From Sedimenticola sp. (lineage in GTDB: Bacteria; Pseudomonadota; Gammaproteobacteria; Chromatiales; Chromatiaceae): DNA of 64,000 bases. The notes under the pieces are model-generated. The model searched no databases. It worked only from the letters and a program-made list of their open reading frames with translations, and was not told the origin of the DNA. Of this stretch, positions 1-8,507 are shown one piece after another. The stretch's first letter is position 1. Every line of letters starts with the position of its first letter. A program made the position numbers and the translations under genes. Location: NCBI GenBank assembly GCA_026992075.1, contig JALXAM010000036.1:62001-126000 (forward strand), given 5' to 3'.

Positions 1-384
1 GCGCAGGAGCCCCCCGGGACGCTGGAAGACTGGATGGAGGCGGGTCGGGCACTGCAGCGTTTCTGGCTTACCGCCACTCGTCTGGGCCTGCAGTGCCAGC
101 CGGAGGTGACGCCGCTGATTTTCTCTCGTTACGTGGGCGTTTCGAAAAAGTTCACCAGAGACGAGGCGGCATGGAAAGCGGCGCAGGAAGTGCGCCAGGA
201 GCTGTCGCGGTTGTTCGGCCTGGAAGTGGTGGAAAGGGCGGTGTTCCTGGGCAGGCTGGGTCTCGGCCCCCTGCCTGAAGCGCGTTCGGTTCGGAAGCCG
301 TTGCGGCAATTGGTCGAAACCGCTCGGCGGCCCGGGGCAGGGTCGAATCCGATCGAGTCAAACCAGGAGGGGCAGGAAGCGTGA
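1..384 (+). CDS. Nitroreductase-family protein, C-terminal fragment
   Basis: The frame is open from the window edge, so the start lies outside; about 127 C-terminal residues are visible. The segment LQRFWLTATRLGLQCQP resembles the last helix of nitroreductase-fold flavoproteins, including the ThiF/nitroreductase fusions annotated as MoeY. That is a family-level guess because the FMN-binding part is not in view. The tail after about residue 95 looks unstructured. The stop overlaps the GTG start of the GMC oxidoreductase by 4 bp, so the two genes are translationally coupled and probably act on the same substrate class. Confidence 0.5.
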   Translation, partial: AQEPPGTLEDWMEAGRALQRFWLTATRLGLQCQPEVTPLIFSRYVGVSKKFTRDEAAWKAAQEVRQELSRLFGLEVVERAVFLGRLGLGPLPEARSVRKPLRQLVETARRPGAGSNPIESNQEGQEA

Positions 385-1988
385 AGCTGAAAGAGGCTGC
401 CCGCAGGCGCTGGGATGTAGTGGTGGTGGGCACCGGCATGGGTGGTGCCACCTTTGGCTGGGCCATGGCACGGGCGGGCAGATCGGTGCTCTTCCTCGAA
501 CGGGGCAGGAATCTTCTGGGGGAGGAGCGACTGGCAGGCGACTATGCGGAAATGATCGCCCGCGAGCGGAACGAGCCGGTGGAAGAGCTGTTGCCGGCGG
601 CGGGTCGCTGGCATTCGCCCCTGGTGGACCGGTCGGGCCGGCGGGAGAGGGTGTTCGTCCCCTTCGTGGGGTCGGGTACCGGAGGCTCCACCGGGCTCTA
701 TGGCGCGGCGCTGGAGCGACTCTTTCCCGAGGACTTCGAGCCGGGACGACACCATGAGAAAGGGGAGAGCAATCTGCCCGAAACCTGGCCCATTGGTTAC
801 GACGCGCTGCGCCCGTGGTACCGCGAAGCGGAGGCCCTGTACGAGGTGGCGGGCGAAATCGACCCGCTTCGGGCGGATGCACTGGATGCCACGGCCACGC
901 CTCCCCCGCTGGACGAGGTGAACCGCTCCCTGGCGGAGCATCTGGCGGCGAAGGGGCGCCATCCCTACCGGCTGCCCACTGCCTGCCGGGAGGGCAGCAA
1001 CTGCCGGGATTGCCAGGGATTCCTCTGCGCCTCCCGGGGCAAGCGGGACAGCGCCAGTGTCTGCCTGCAACCCGCCATTCTGGAACATGGCGCGGTTCTG
1101 ATCAGTGAATGCGAAGTGCGGCAGGTGGAGGCGGACGAAAAGCAGGTGACGGCGCTGCTGTGCCGCGACCCTACGGGAGAGTACCGGGTGCGGGGCGATC
1201 TGGTGGCGCTGGCGGCGGGCGCGTTGCAGACGCCAGCACTGTTGCTGCGTTCCGTATCCCGTCACTGGCCGGAGGGGGTGGCCAACCGCTCCGGCCAGGT
1301 GGGCAGAAACCTGATGCGCCACGCCATCGACCTCTACCTGGTACGCCCCCCGGGCGGGGTTTCACGTTATCGCAAGCAGTTGGCCTACAACGACCACTAC
1401 CTCACCAGCGAGGGCAAACTCGGTTCGGTGCAGTCCTTCGGCATGCTGCCGCCCCTGCCCATGGTGTTGGAGGAGCTGCAGCGGGACCTTCGCCATGCGG
1501 TGCCCCCCGTCGGCATGCTGCAACCCCTGTTGCGGCCACTGCTGGCAGGGGTGTTGCGGCACACCCTGGAGGGAAAGATGATCCTGGCCGGCATACTCGA
1601 AGATCTTCCCTACCGGGACAACCGGGTGCTGCCGGAGCGGGATGGCGGGTTGGAGCTTCGGTACCGGCTCGGTGACGGGGATCGCGGGCGCCTGCGCCGC
1701 TTCCGCCGCCGGGTGGCCCGGGATTTCCACCCCTGGCCGGTGAAGCGGCTCTCCCAGGCGGAGAACAACCAGCGCATCGCCCATGTGTGTGGAACCTGCC
1801 GGTTTGGAGAGGATCCGGACAGCTCGGTGCTCGACCCATGGAACCGGAGCCACGACCTGCCCAACCTGCTGGTGGTGGATGCCTCCTTTTTTCCCAGCAG
1901 CGGAGGCATCAACCCGGCCTTGACCATCGCGGCCAATGCGCTGCGGGTCGCCCATGCCCTGGTACACCAAGATGGAGCCAGACGATGA
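381..1988 (+). CDS. GMC-family FAD oxidoreductase
   Basis: This 535-residue protein starts with GTG in a 4-bp overlap with the preceding gene. Residues 11-42 form the FAD-binding Rossmann unit (VVVVGTGMGG, then LFLERG). The C-terminus carries the GMC_oxred_C signature (GGINPALTIAANALRVA). The family oxidises alcohols or sugars using FAD; the substrate cannot be read from sequence. A cysteine-rich insert around residues 202-228 (C-x5-C-x2-C-x4-C, then another Cys) is not part of the core fold and could bind metal or an Fe-S cluster; that is inference. No signal peptide is seen, so it is probably cytoplasmic. The methyltransferase start overlaps its stop by 4 bp. Confidence 0.85.
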   Translation: MKLKEAARRRWDVVVVGTGMGGATFGWAMARAGRSVLFLERGRNLLGEERLAGDYAEMIARERNEPVEELLPAAGRWHSPLVDRSGRRERVFVPFVGSGTGGSTGLYGAALERLFPEDFEPGRHHEKGESNLPETWPIGYDALRPWYREAEALYEVAGEIDPLRADALDATATPPPLDEVNRSLAEHLAAKGRHPYRLPTACREGSNCRDCQGFLCASRGKRDSASVCLQPAILEHGAVLISECEVRQVEADEKQVTALLCRDPTGEYRVRGDLVALAAGALQTPALLLRSVSRHWPEGVANRSGQVGRNLMRHAIDLYLVRPPGGVSRYRKQLAYNDHYLTSEGKLGSVQSFGMLPPLPMVLEELQRDLRHAVPPVGMLQPLLRPLLAGVLRHTLEGKMILAGILEDLPYRDNRVLPERDGGLELRYRLGDGDRGRLRRFRRRVARDFHPWPVKRLSQAENNQRIAHVCGTCRFGEDPDSSVLDPWNRSHDLPNLLVVDASFFPSSGGINPALTIAANALRVAHALVHQDGARR

Positions 1989-2875
1989 AACCGGAAAACA
2001 GTGCCTATGACTCCTGCGCCCTCTGCGGCGAACCGGTGAACCCGGAACCCGATTCCTGTTACGGTCGGGCCCGGGGCAACATCGAGGGCTATCTCGATAC
2101 CTACTTCACGCTCTGGAAATGCCCCTCCTGCGGCAGCATCCACAGCCTGGATCCCGTGGATTTCGAGGAGATCTACCGCCGCTATCCGCTCAACGAGCGT
2201 CGTCTCGATCTGTTTGCCCGGGGCACCCTGGGCAACCTGCTGCGCCGGCTCGAATCCCATGGGATGGAGCGGTCCCACCGCATACTGGACTACGGTTGTG
2301 GTAACGGGCTGTTCGTGGAGTTTCTGCGCAAGCGGGGTTACCGGCGGGTGGAGGGTTGGGATCCCTATGTACCTGGCTGGCAGGAGCTGCCGGAAGGCCG
2401 GTTCGACTGGATCGTGGCCAACGACGTGATCGAGCACGTGGAGCAGCCCAGGGAGCTGGTGCGCCATTGCCGGGGATTGTTGGCGCCGGGGGGCAGGTTG
2501 TATGTGGGCACGGCCGATGCCGAAGGGGTGGAGGAGATGAAATCGCTGGAGCGGCACATCATGCGGCTGCACCAGCCCTACCACCGGGTGATCCTAACCC
2601 AGGAGGGGCTGCTGGGGCTGGGGCGCGAAGCCGGACTGGAACAGGTGGCCAGCTGGCGGCGATCCTACATGGACCGCATGGTGCCCTTCAGCAACTACCG
2701 TTTCCTGGACGAGTTCAACCGCGCCCTCGGCCACAACATGAACCGGGCCATGGAACCTGATGCGGGCAGGATCATGGTGAAACGTCCCGGCCTGTGGTTC
2801 TGGGCCTTTTTCGGCTACTTTTTTCCTTCAGCCATGGAACCCGCGGTGATCTGGCAAGAAAAAAGGGGAGCCTGA
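1985..2875 (+). CDS. Class I SAM-dependent methyltransferase with N-terminal zinc knuckle
   Basis: This 296-residue protein starts at the ATG that overlaps the GMC stop (ATGA); the same frame is open further upstream, but coupling supports this start. Two CxxC pairs (C11/C14 and C46/C49) form a likely zinc knuckle. SAM motif I is ILDYGCGNG at residues 100-108, and an acidic motif IVANDVIEHVEQP follows. The layout resembles sugar or small-molecule C-methyltransferases with an N-terminal zinc-binding domain. The acceptor is unknown. It is the last gene of a three-gene operon and ends at a strong bidirectional terminator. Confidence 0.8.
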   Translation: MKPENSAYDSCALCGEPVNPEPDSCYGRARGNIEGYLDTYFTLWKCPSCGSIHSLDPVDFEEIYRRYPLNERRLDLFARGTLGNLLRRLESHGMERSHRILDYGCGNGLFVEFLRKRGYRRVEGWDPYVPGWQELPEGRFDWIVANDVIEHVEQPRELVRHCRGLLAPGGRLYVGTADAEGVEEMKSLERHIMRLHQPYHRVILTQEGLLGLGREAGLEQVASWRRSYMDRMVPFSNYRFLDEFNRALGHNMNRAMEPDAGRIMVKRPGLWFWAFFGYFFPSAMEPAVIWQEKRGA

Positions 2876-2888
2876 GCCCCCCTTTTCT
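2859..2888. terminator. Bidirectional rho-independent terminator
   Basis: A stem AAAAGGGG (2861-2868) pairs with CCCCTTTT (2879-2886) across a 10-nt loop and includes the methyltransferase stop codon. Because the stem itself is A-rich then T-rich, it gives a U-tract in both directions. It lies exactly between the converging methyltransferase and PEP-CTERM genes. Confidence 0.75.
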
Positions 2889-2905
2889 GGAAGTTATGGC
2901 CGTTT

Positions 2906-3727
2906 TCAGCTGGCGGCCTTCTTCCTGCGGGCATAGCCACCCAGGCCCAGCAGGCCGAGGGAAAGGATGGCCAGCGTGGAAGGCTCGGGGATCTGGACGG
3001 AGTCCAGCGTCAGGTCGAGCCGCAATGCCTGCGGATCCCCGCTATTGAGGATGACCTCGATGGCGTTGACCTTGGTGATATCCACGCCCCCCCCCACATA
3101 GGTGCAGTCCACCGTGTTGGGGTCGGCATCGCAGATCGCCTCCCCGATGAAAAACGGGAGGAAAGGAATGGTGGATTTCACTCCGTCCGGGTTGGCAACC
3201 GGGTCCACCTCATGGGCCTGCAGGCTCACGATGCTGTACTGCGTGGCGCTGGTATAAAGGCCAATGGTGAACTCCCAGTCGTGGTCAGCGTCGAGAGTAT
3301 TCAGCACGAACGCTGTATAATTACCGCCATCGGTGAGGTCTACGTCACCCAAGCCGAAGTTAAGGACCGGGCTGTTGTCTGCGCCATCCCATTGGATGAC
3401 TCCGGTGCCGGCGGTAAGGGTGCTAGTGCTGAAGCCCAATGCACCTGCCGCCACACCGATGGTGGCCTCATGCAAAAGATTGTTGTCGGCCGGGTTGTTG
3501 GAAATAACGCCACCCACGAATTCGCCGGTCTTTTCAACGAAAAGATCCCGCTCGCCACCCAGGATATCAGTGCCCAGAGTGGTGACCGATGAAGACACCC
3601 CGCCATCGCCCATGGTGTTGTCAGACAGCTGGGCCTGATCGGTGTCGAACAGGTCGATTGCCGGTCCTGCTTGTGCAGCAGGCGCCAGGATCACTCCCAT
3701 CGCTGCTGCCAGTACGAGTTTTTTCAT
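2906..3727 (-). CDS. PEP-CTERM sorting-signal exported protein
   Basis: This 273-residue protein has a Sec signal peptide (residues 1-20, cleavage after AQA). It ends with the tripartite exosortase signal: PEP at 247-249, a hydrophobic helix at about 251-265, then RRKK at 267-270. Proteins with this tail are processed by an exosortase at the inner membrane and released to the surface or EPS matrix. The start is the ATG before KKLVLAAAMG; an upstream in-frame ATG would bury the signal peptide. The middle has no recognised enzyme domain, only a beta-rich, Asp/Asn-rich sequence with two Cys near residues 199 and 208. It is monocistronic, with its own sigma-54 promoter, 40 kb from the exosortase gene. 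Confidence 0.88.
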   Translation of the reverse strand: MKKLVLAAAMGVILAPAAQAGPAIDLFDTDQAQLSDNTMGDGGVSSSVTTLGTDILGGERDLFVEKTGEFVGGVISNNPADNNLLHEATIGVAAGALGFSTSTLTAGTGVIQWDGADNSPVLNFGLGDVDLTDGGNYTAFVLNTLDADHDWEFTIGLYTSATQYSIVSLQAHEVDPVANPDGVKSTIPFLPFFIGEAICDADPNTVDCTYVGGGVDITKVNAIEVILNSGDPQALRLDLTLDSVQIPEPSTLAILSLGLLGLGGYARRKKAAS

Positions 3728-3831
3728 CTTTCTGCTCCCTGTCTTTTGCGAATGTTCAAGCACTTTGCTTGGTATTTCGGGTTTCGGTTCAATTTTGCGG
3801 TTTGAGGCAAAAGCCTTCGTGGTCAGTATGA

Positions 3832-3847
3832 AGCATCATTCGTGCCA
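3832..3847 (-). promoter_or_regulatory. Sigma-54 (RpoN) -24/-12 promoter of the PEP-CTERM gene
   Basis: On the minus strand the sequence reads TGGCACGAATGATGCT. The invariant GG and GC are exactly 12 bp apart and the first seven bases match the consensus TGGCACG. The predicted transcript would start near 3821 and leave a leader of about 95 nt before the PEP-CTERM start codon. RpoN control of PEP-CTERM genes through PrsK/PrsR is known in other exosortase bacteria. No activator site was identified with confidence. Confidence 0.75.
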
Positions 3848-4003
3848 GGAGAAAAAAATACAATAAAAACAATGGCTTGATTTGATATCTCGCAGTCAGG
3901 GCAGTAGTGGTTCGGCAAATGTGTAAAAAAAACTGACGAGCCTAAGTGGGCACGAGGAGAGCACCGGTGACTTGGAACGGTATCCATGAGCAAAAGCCAG
4001 GAC

Positions 4004-5101
4004 TCAGAAGTGGAAATGCGCTTGCAGCAGGGATCGTACCATTCGGGGTGCTCCCGGCCGGGCGGCCAGCCGCCAGCCCAGGCCGTTTTCTTCCATCACC
4101 TGCATGCTCAGCATCTGGTCCATATTGCTGCAGAGGCCGATCACCGGGATGCCGGCGGCCACGGCCTGGTGACAGCTCATGATGCCGCCGTTGCCGATCA
4201 TCAGCCGGGCCCGTTGGCAGGCGCGCAGGCCGTCCAGATAGGGCGCGTGGTAGAGGTTTCCTCTCACGTCAGGCGCCTTCCCTCCCATGGCGGCGATGAG
4301 GGTGACCGACTGGTTTTTCAGGGCATCGACGATGGCGCGGAATATCCTGGGGTTGCCGGTGCTGCCCACCGCCAGGTAGATGATGGGGCGTCCGGTGGGG
4401 AGGTCTGGCCACCAGGGCGGGTCTTCCACCGGGGGAGCCCAGAGCAGGGGGCCGAGGAAATGGTGGTGTTCGGGCGGTTCCAGCCGGGGAAAATGGGCGG
4501 GATGGTCGGCGTAGAGCACCTCGTCCCCGTCGGTGTAAAAAAAACGGACATCTCCTGGCAGCGGAGGCAGCCCATGGTTTTGTCGAAGCCGGTTGAAAGG
4601 CCTGGCATGGGCGGCGAAGGCGCGGCGGACCAGCCGGTTGAACAGGGGTTTCACAAGAGGGCGGGGAAGCCGGGCCAGCGGCTTCAATACCGGCATGGGG
4701 GGGATCGGCGCATACTCGGGCCGCCAGTAGGCATTGGTCAGGTTCACATAGGGGACGCCCGCCACCCGCGCGCTGATGGAGAGGGAGAGCCTCAGGTCTC
4801 CCATCACCCGGTCCGGTTTCACCTTTCCGATGAGGGCGAGGTCCTCTTCGATGTAGCGCGCCAGCACCTTTTCCGAATAGAGCGGTTTTCCCCAGTCCAG
4901 CGCATGCTGGAACTGTTGCGGCGAGATGCTCTCCAGGGTGTGCACCGGATGGGGGAAATCACCGAGAAACCGGCGGAAGCGGTTTTGTGGGCAGGCCAGA
5001 TGGATTTCCCACTCCGTGGGATCCAGGGTCTTCAGGTAGGCCAGGGGGCGGGCCAGGTGGGCCAGGGTCACCGCTTCGGCGAAAAAGAGCAGGCGCTTCA
5101 T
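4004..5101 (-). CDS. Glycosyltransferase, GT-B fold (GT1/GT28-like)
   Basis: This 365-residue protein has the GT-B two-domain layout. The N-terminal acceptor half begins MKRLLFFAEAVTLAHLARP. The C-terminal half carries LAVGSTGNPR near residue 250 and the nucleotide-sugar site GGIMSCHQAVAAGIPVI at about 315-331, as in MGT/YjiC and MurG-like enzymes. The acceptor could be a glycolipid or another small molecule. It is on the same strand as, and 92 bp downstream of, the exosortase-associated acyltransferase, so the two may form an operon. Confidence 0.75.
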   Translation of the reverse strand: MKRLLFFAEAVTLAHLARPLAYLKTLDPTEWEIHLACPQNRFRRFLGDFPHPVHTLESISPQQFQHALDWGKPLYSEKVLARYIEEDLALIGKVKPDRVMGDLRLSLSISARVAGVPYVNLTNAYWRPEYAPIPPMPVLKPLARLPRPLVKPLFNRLVRRAFAAHARPFNRLRQNHGLPPLPGDVRFFYTDGDEVLYADHPAHFPRLEPPEHHHFLGPLLWAPPVEDPPWWPDLPTGRPIIYLAVGSTGNPRIFRAIVDALKNQSVTLIAAMGGKAPDVRGNLYHAPYLDGLRACQRARLMIGNGGIMSCHQAVAAGIPVIGLCSNMDQMLSMQVMEENGLGWRLAARPGAPRMVRSLLQAHFHF

Positions 5102-5193
5102 CTATTACCCTGTGGAGACATCGTCGATATGGTGACACCATACCTCATTGGGTGATTCCCTCCGGGCCATGCCAGTGATCCCAAAATGGCTGC

Positions 5194-5946
5194 TCAGGCG
5201 GCCCATTCGGTGCCCAGGTAGTCCCTGCGCACGGTGGCATGGATGCGGTCGTAGAGTTGCCGCAGGTCCGGGCGCATGTTTTCCAGGGCGTGCTGGGTGG
5301 TGATGAAGAAAGGGGCACGCTGGCCGTGGTACTCGATGTTCTTTCCGGCCCGCTGGAAGATGATGCCCGAGCGTTTGAGCAACCTGGGCAGGAAGGGCTC
5401 CATCATGGCCAGCACATTGGTTCTTCCGCTCACCTCGGTGAGGGCGGTGGAGGCCAGGAAGGCGGCCACGGCGATGAGCGGAAAGGTGCGAACCTCCTGC
5501 TCGGAGCAGCCCAACGCTTCCACCTCGCCAAAGCGGGTGGCGGCTTCGCCGGCGCGGCGGCGAAAGGCTCCGTCCACGGCCAGCCGGGAGATTTCGCACA
5601 GGGTGTTGCGTTCCAGCCGCTGGTTCTCGAGAAAATTCTTGTCCAGGGCCTGGAGGCAGTATTTTTCCAGAGGCAGAGGCTCGCTATCCAGCGCCGGCAC
5701 CAGGCGCACGCAGCCGGCCGGCATGTTGCTGGAGCGGTGGGTGATGAGGCAGGCCAGGGCGTGGTCGTCGTATTCGTCTTTCTCCTGGTTGTCGGGGAAA
5801 CGCTCCGCCGGCTCATAGCCGAATTCCTGGCAATAGACCCGATAGCGGATATGGTAGGTGGCCTGCCTTTGCTCCTCTGTGGTCGCCAGGCTAACGTCGA
5901 AATAACGGAGAAAAGCCTCCGCCAGCACGACCTTTTTGGTGATCAT
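5194..5946 (-). CDS. PEP-CTERM/exosortase system-associated acyltransferase
   Basis: This 250-residue GNAT-fold protein is related to acyl-homoserine-lactone synthases (VSLATTEEQRQATYHIRYRVYC, then a conserved CEISRLAVD around residue 120). The length and pattern fit the acyltransferase family found only in genomes with exosortase and PEP-CTERM proteins (TIGR03694-like). It probably moves an acyl chain from acyl-ACP or acyl-CoA to an amine; neither substrate is known. It lies between the PEP-CTERM gene and the acetyltransferase/cNMP fusion, a small satellite of the main EPS locus at 30-48 kb. Confidence 0.82.
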   Translation of the reverse strand: MITKKVVLAEAFLRYFDVSLATTEEQRQATYHIRYRVYCQEFGYEPAERFPDNQEKDEYDDHALACLITHRSSNMPAGCVRLVPALDSEPLPLEKYCLQALDKNFLENQRLERNTLCEISRLAVDGAFRRRAGEAATRFGEVEALGCSEQEVRTFPLIAVAAFLASTALTEVSGRTNVLAMMEPFLPRLLKRSGIIFQRAGKNIEYHGQRAPFFITTQHALENMRPDLRQLYDRIHATVRRDYLGTEWAA

Positions 5947-6559
5947 GGCTTGCTCCCCGGGTGCTCATGAGTGGCTGTTGTCCGCTGCAAATCTAGTCTT
6001 CCCCGAGCCGGGCAATGTTGAACCAGCGCAAGCAAATGGGCTCTGGGGCGGCCTGACCCACCGTGAGAGGGTTGATTTGTGAGCTGCGTCTAGAAAAACC
6101 GATAGGAATTTGCGATGGAATTTCCGCTGGCGTGATTTGTCTACCGCCAGATTCCGGGATTACCCTTGGACGCCTCTGAAAATTAATCCGTGAATTTGCA
6201 TCTTGCCCTCCACCAGCCCGATCACTGCATTGCAGTTGTTGCCAATAGCTGGCTATTGGCCGCGAACTTCGCCTTGTACTCGAATCGGAGGAGAGGGCTC
6301 TGTTTCGCTCAGGATTAACAAGAGGTTCCCTCGGGTTTCTCTTCCCGCGCCCTGGGATGAAATGGCCTTCACCAAAAAATCATTTGGATATCAAGGGGAT
6401 GTGAATGTGATCTTGGCGGCATGCCACTTCTTGGGCGGGGGGGTTCCGGTTATCAGGCAATTCCTTAATGTTTTCTCAAGGGAACTGGGGCAAGATAGTT
6501 CGTCCTGAGGGCAGGAGGCCCGGCGGGACGGTTGAAGCTGTTTTCCGGGGACCCAGACC
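5947..6559. other. Intergenic region between divergent acyltransferase genes
   Basis: This 613-bp gap holds MITE copy 1 (6169-6329). The remaining parts (5947-6168 and 6330-6559) contain no plausible gene on either strand and no convincing promoter. A small imperfect dyad (TTCCTT 11 nt from AAGGGAA, about 6461-6484) lies upstream of the fusion regulator gene and could be an operator, but support is weak. Confidence 0.5.
6169..6329. mobile_element. MITE-like element, copy 1
   Basis: This non-coding element of about 160 bp has terminal inverted repeats (left GACGCCTCTGAAAATTAATCC-like; right GGATTAACAAGAGGTTCC). It is flanked by CTTG and CTCG, a near-match 4-bp target duplication. The interior contains a GCCAATAG/CTATTGGC hairpin and the conserved GCGAACTTCGCCTTGTACTCGAA-type stretch seen in the other three copies at 25294, 26521 and 48938. 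It has no reading frame, so it would need a transposase from elsewhere. Confidence 0.75.
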
Positions 6560-7798
6560 ATGGCCATTCTGTTGAAGCTGGCACGAAGCGCGCAAGAGCT
6601 CGATGATGTCTTTCGGCTCAGATATGACGTTTTCGTGTCGGAACGGGGCAAGTTCATAACCGATCCAGACAATCCTCGTATCGCAGACCAGTTCGACGCC
6701 GTGCCCGAGGTGGCCAATGTGGTGGCTTACGACGGTGGGCGGGCGGTGGCCTCCATGCGGGTGAACCGGGACAGCTCCATCGGCCTGCCCGCCGAAGCCT
6801 ATTTCGATTTTTCCCGCGTGCGGGAGCAGCTGCATCAGGAAAGGGCCCGCAGCGGCCGACCGGTGAAGCTGGTGGGCGGTAGCATGCTGGCCATTCGCAA
6901 CGAATATCGAAATCGCCGCAACGTGATCCTGGCGCTGTTCAAGGAGGCAGCGGGCCTGATGCACAGTTGGGGGGCTACTCACGTGGTGGGCTCGGTGCGG
7001 GCCGACACCCTGGGGCTCTATGAAAAGATCGGCTTCCAGGCGCTGGAGAAGCCCAGATACAACGAAGTGATCGGGGATCACCTGGTGCCGATCCTGGCGC
7101 CGTTCGAACGGGTGTTCGAATGGGCTTTCGGCAACATCGGCGGCCGAGTGAGCCATTTCTGGCTGGACAAATTCTCCCCCGACTTCGAACGGCTGCTGCT
7201 CTCACCCGGGGAGGTGCTCTTTCGCCAGGGCGAGGTGGCGCGTCATGCTTACGCGGTGGACGAGGGCTGGATTTCCATCAGCCGGAAGGATCCGGAAGGG
7301 AACGAGATGGTGCTGGCCAACCTCTCTCGCGGGGCGCTCTTTGGTGAAGTGGCCATCTTCGATGGGGAGCGCCGTTCGGCCACCGCCACTGCGCTGGTGA
7401 ACACGGAACTCGTCAGTATCGACCGCCAGCGTCTGCTGGAGACGGTGCGCAGGAATCCGGACAAGCTGGATCAACTGTTGGCCCACTTTGCCCGGCGCAT
7501 CCGTCAGACCGACGATCTGGCCATGGTATTGGCCTTCGCGCCCCGGGCCCGGCGGGTGGAGAAGGTGCTGGAGGAGCTCTGGGAGTGTTCCGTTCCGGAT
7601 CGCAAGGATCCGGGCGTGCGCGTCGCCAGGGTGGGGCCGAAACAGATCGCCAAGAAGGCCCGCGTGCAGGAAGCCGACGTGCGCAGTATTCTGGAGATGC
7701 GCAAGGCGCGGGGCTGTCTCAACTATGGCGACCGCATCATCCGCTTCTACCGCGAGCCCGATTTCGAGATCTCTACCCCTTCTGCGGCCTCCCTTTAA
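6560..7798 (+). CDS. GNAT/autoinducer-synthase-like acyltransferase fused to cNMP-binding regulator
   Basis: This 412-residue protein has three parts. Residues 1-200 are a GNAT/N-acyl amino acid synthase fold (FRLRYDVFVSERGKF; acyl-CoA/ACP site around KLVGGSMLAIRNEYRNRR). Residues about 205-315 form a Crp-type cyclic-nucleotide-binding domain with the phosphate-binding cassette FGEVAIFDGERRSATA at 261-276. Residues about 325-398 form a Crp-like winged helix (GPKQIAKKARVQEADVRSI). It would make or modify an acylated product under control of a bound nucleotide, or act as a regulator that senses an acyl donor. It is divergent from the exosortase-associated acyltransferase across a 613-bp gap. 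The palindrome CCCTTTAAAGGG overlaps its stop. Confidence 0.85.
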   Translation: MAILLKLARSAQELDDVFRLRYDVFVSERGKFITDPDNPRIADQFDAVPEVANVVAYDGGRAVASMRVNRDSSIGLPAEAYFDFSRVREQLHQERARSGRPVKLVGGSMLAIRNEYRNRRNVILALFKEAAGLMHSWGATHVVGSVRADTLGLYEKIGFQALEKPRYNEVIGDHLVPILAPFERVFEWAFGNIGGRVSHFWLDKFSPDFERLLLSPGEVLFRQGEVARHAYAVDEGWISISRKDPEGNEMVLANLSRGALFGEVAIFDGERRSATATALVNTELVSIDRQRLLETVRRNPDKLDQLLAHFARRIRQTDDLAMVLAFAPRARRVEKVLEELWECSVPDRKDPGVRVARVGPKQIAKKARVQEADVRSILEMRKARGCLNYGDRIIRFYREPDFEISTPSAASL

Positions 7799-7858
7799 AG
7801 GGGGGCGATGCCTGTCTGGTAAGAAAATGGAGTTGCTTCGGTGGCTCGTTCGCCGAGC

Positions 7859-8245
7859 TTAGCGGCACGCATCCACCAGTTTGATCCCATAGCGGGCAAT
7901 CATGCCGTCGTTGGTGACCAGCTCCACCCCTTCCGTCTGCGCCTGGGCGATCAGCATCCGGTCGAAAGGGTCGCGGTGCAGCGGGGGCAGGCGACCCGCC
8001 TGCAGTCCATGGAAGAAGCTGATGGAGAGGATATCGAAACCCTCTTCTTCGATGATTTCCTGGAGGTCTTCTGGCACTTCGAGCTTGCCCAAGGCGGTCT
8101 TTATGGCGATTTCCCACGCGCTGGCGGCACTCACGAAAACATCATTGCGTTCATCGGCGATGAGATCACGTGTCCGGGGACCCAGCTGTGGTGAGTCTGC
8201 AAGCCACCACAGCAGTACGTGGGTATCCAGGAGCAGCCTTCTCAT
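7859..8245 (-). CDS. PIN-domain toxin (VapC-like ribonuclease)
   Basis: This 128-residue PIN domain has the acidic metal ligands in place: Asp in LLLDTHVLLWW, Glu in SAASAWEIAIKT, Asp in HRDPFDRMLIAQA and Asp in LVTNDGMI. The family comprises Mg-dependent endoribonucleases that cut tRNA or rRNA when the antitoxin is lost. Its start overlaps the stop of the upstream antitoxin by 4 bp, so it is translated after it in the same mRNA. The target RNA is unknown. Confidence 0.9.
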   Translation of the reverse strand: MRRLLLDTHVLLWWLADSPQLGPRTRDLIADERNDVFVSAASAWEIAIKTALGKLEVPEDLQEIIEEEGFDILSISFFHGLQAGRLPPLHRDPFDRMLIAQAQTEGVELVTNDGMIARYGIKLVDACR

Positions 8246-8481
8246 GGGTCGTTTTCGAAATCGGCCAATACCGATTCGGGTGTTACCTCAAAATCCGGGG
8301 AGATGTGGATCTTGCCCTTGAGCCGCCCTGGTCGCCGCGGTTTCCTGCGGGGCTTGTGCGGCAGCAGATCCAGGTAGGGCTTTCCGGCTTTGGCAATGAC
8401 GATGCGCTCCCCGCGCCAGACCCGTTCGCCCAGCTCGGATAGATGGGTCTTGGCTTCGTGCATGTTCACCTTCGTGCTCAT
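8242..8481 (-). CDS. Phd/YefM-family antitoxin
   Basis: This 79-residue protein has a typical Phd N-terminus (VNMHEAKTHLSELGERV, then a GERIVIAKAGKP strand) that binds DNA. Its basic then acidic C-terminus would wrap the PIN toxin. It is the first gene of a two-gene operon. A promoter with an inverted repeat in its spacer lies just upstream, as expected for an autoregulated antitoxin. No clear Shine-Dalgarno is visible before the ATG. Confidence 0.88.
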   Translation of the reverse strand: MSTKVNMHEAKTHLSELGERVWRGERIVIAKAGKPYLDLLPHKPRRKPRRPGRLKGKIHISPDFEVTPESVLADFENDP

Positions 8482-8507
8482 GGTGCCAGATTTGTCTGCC
8501 GGAATGG

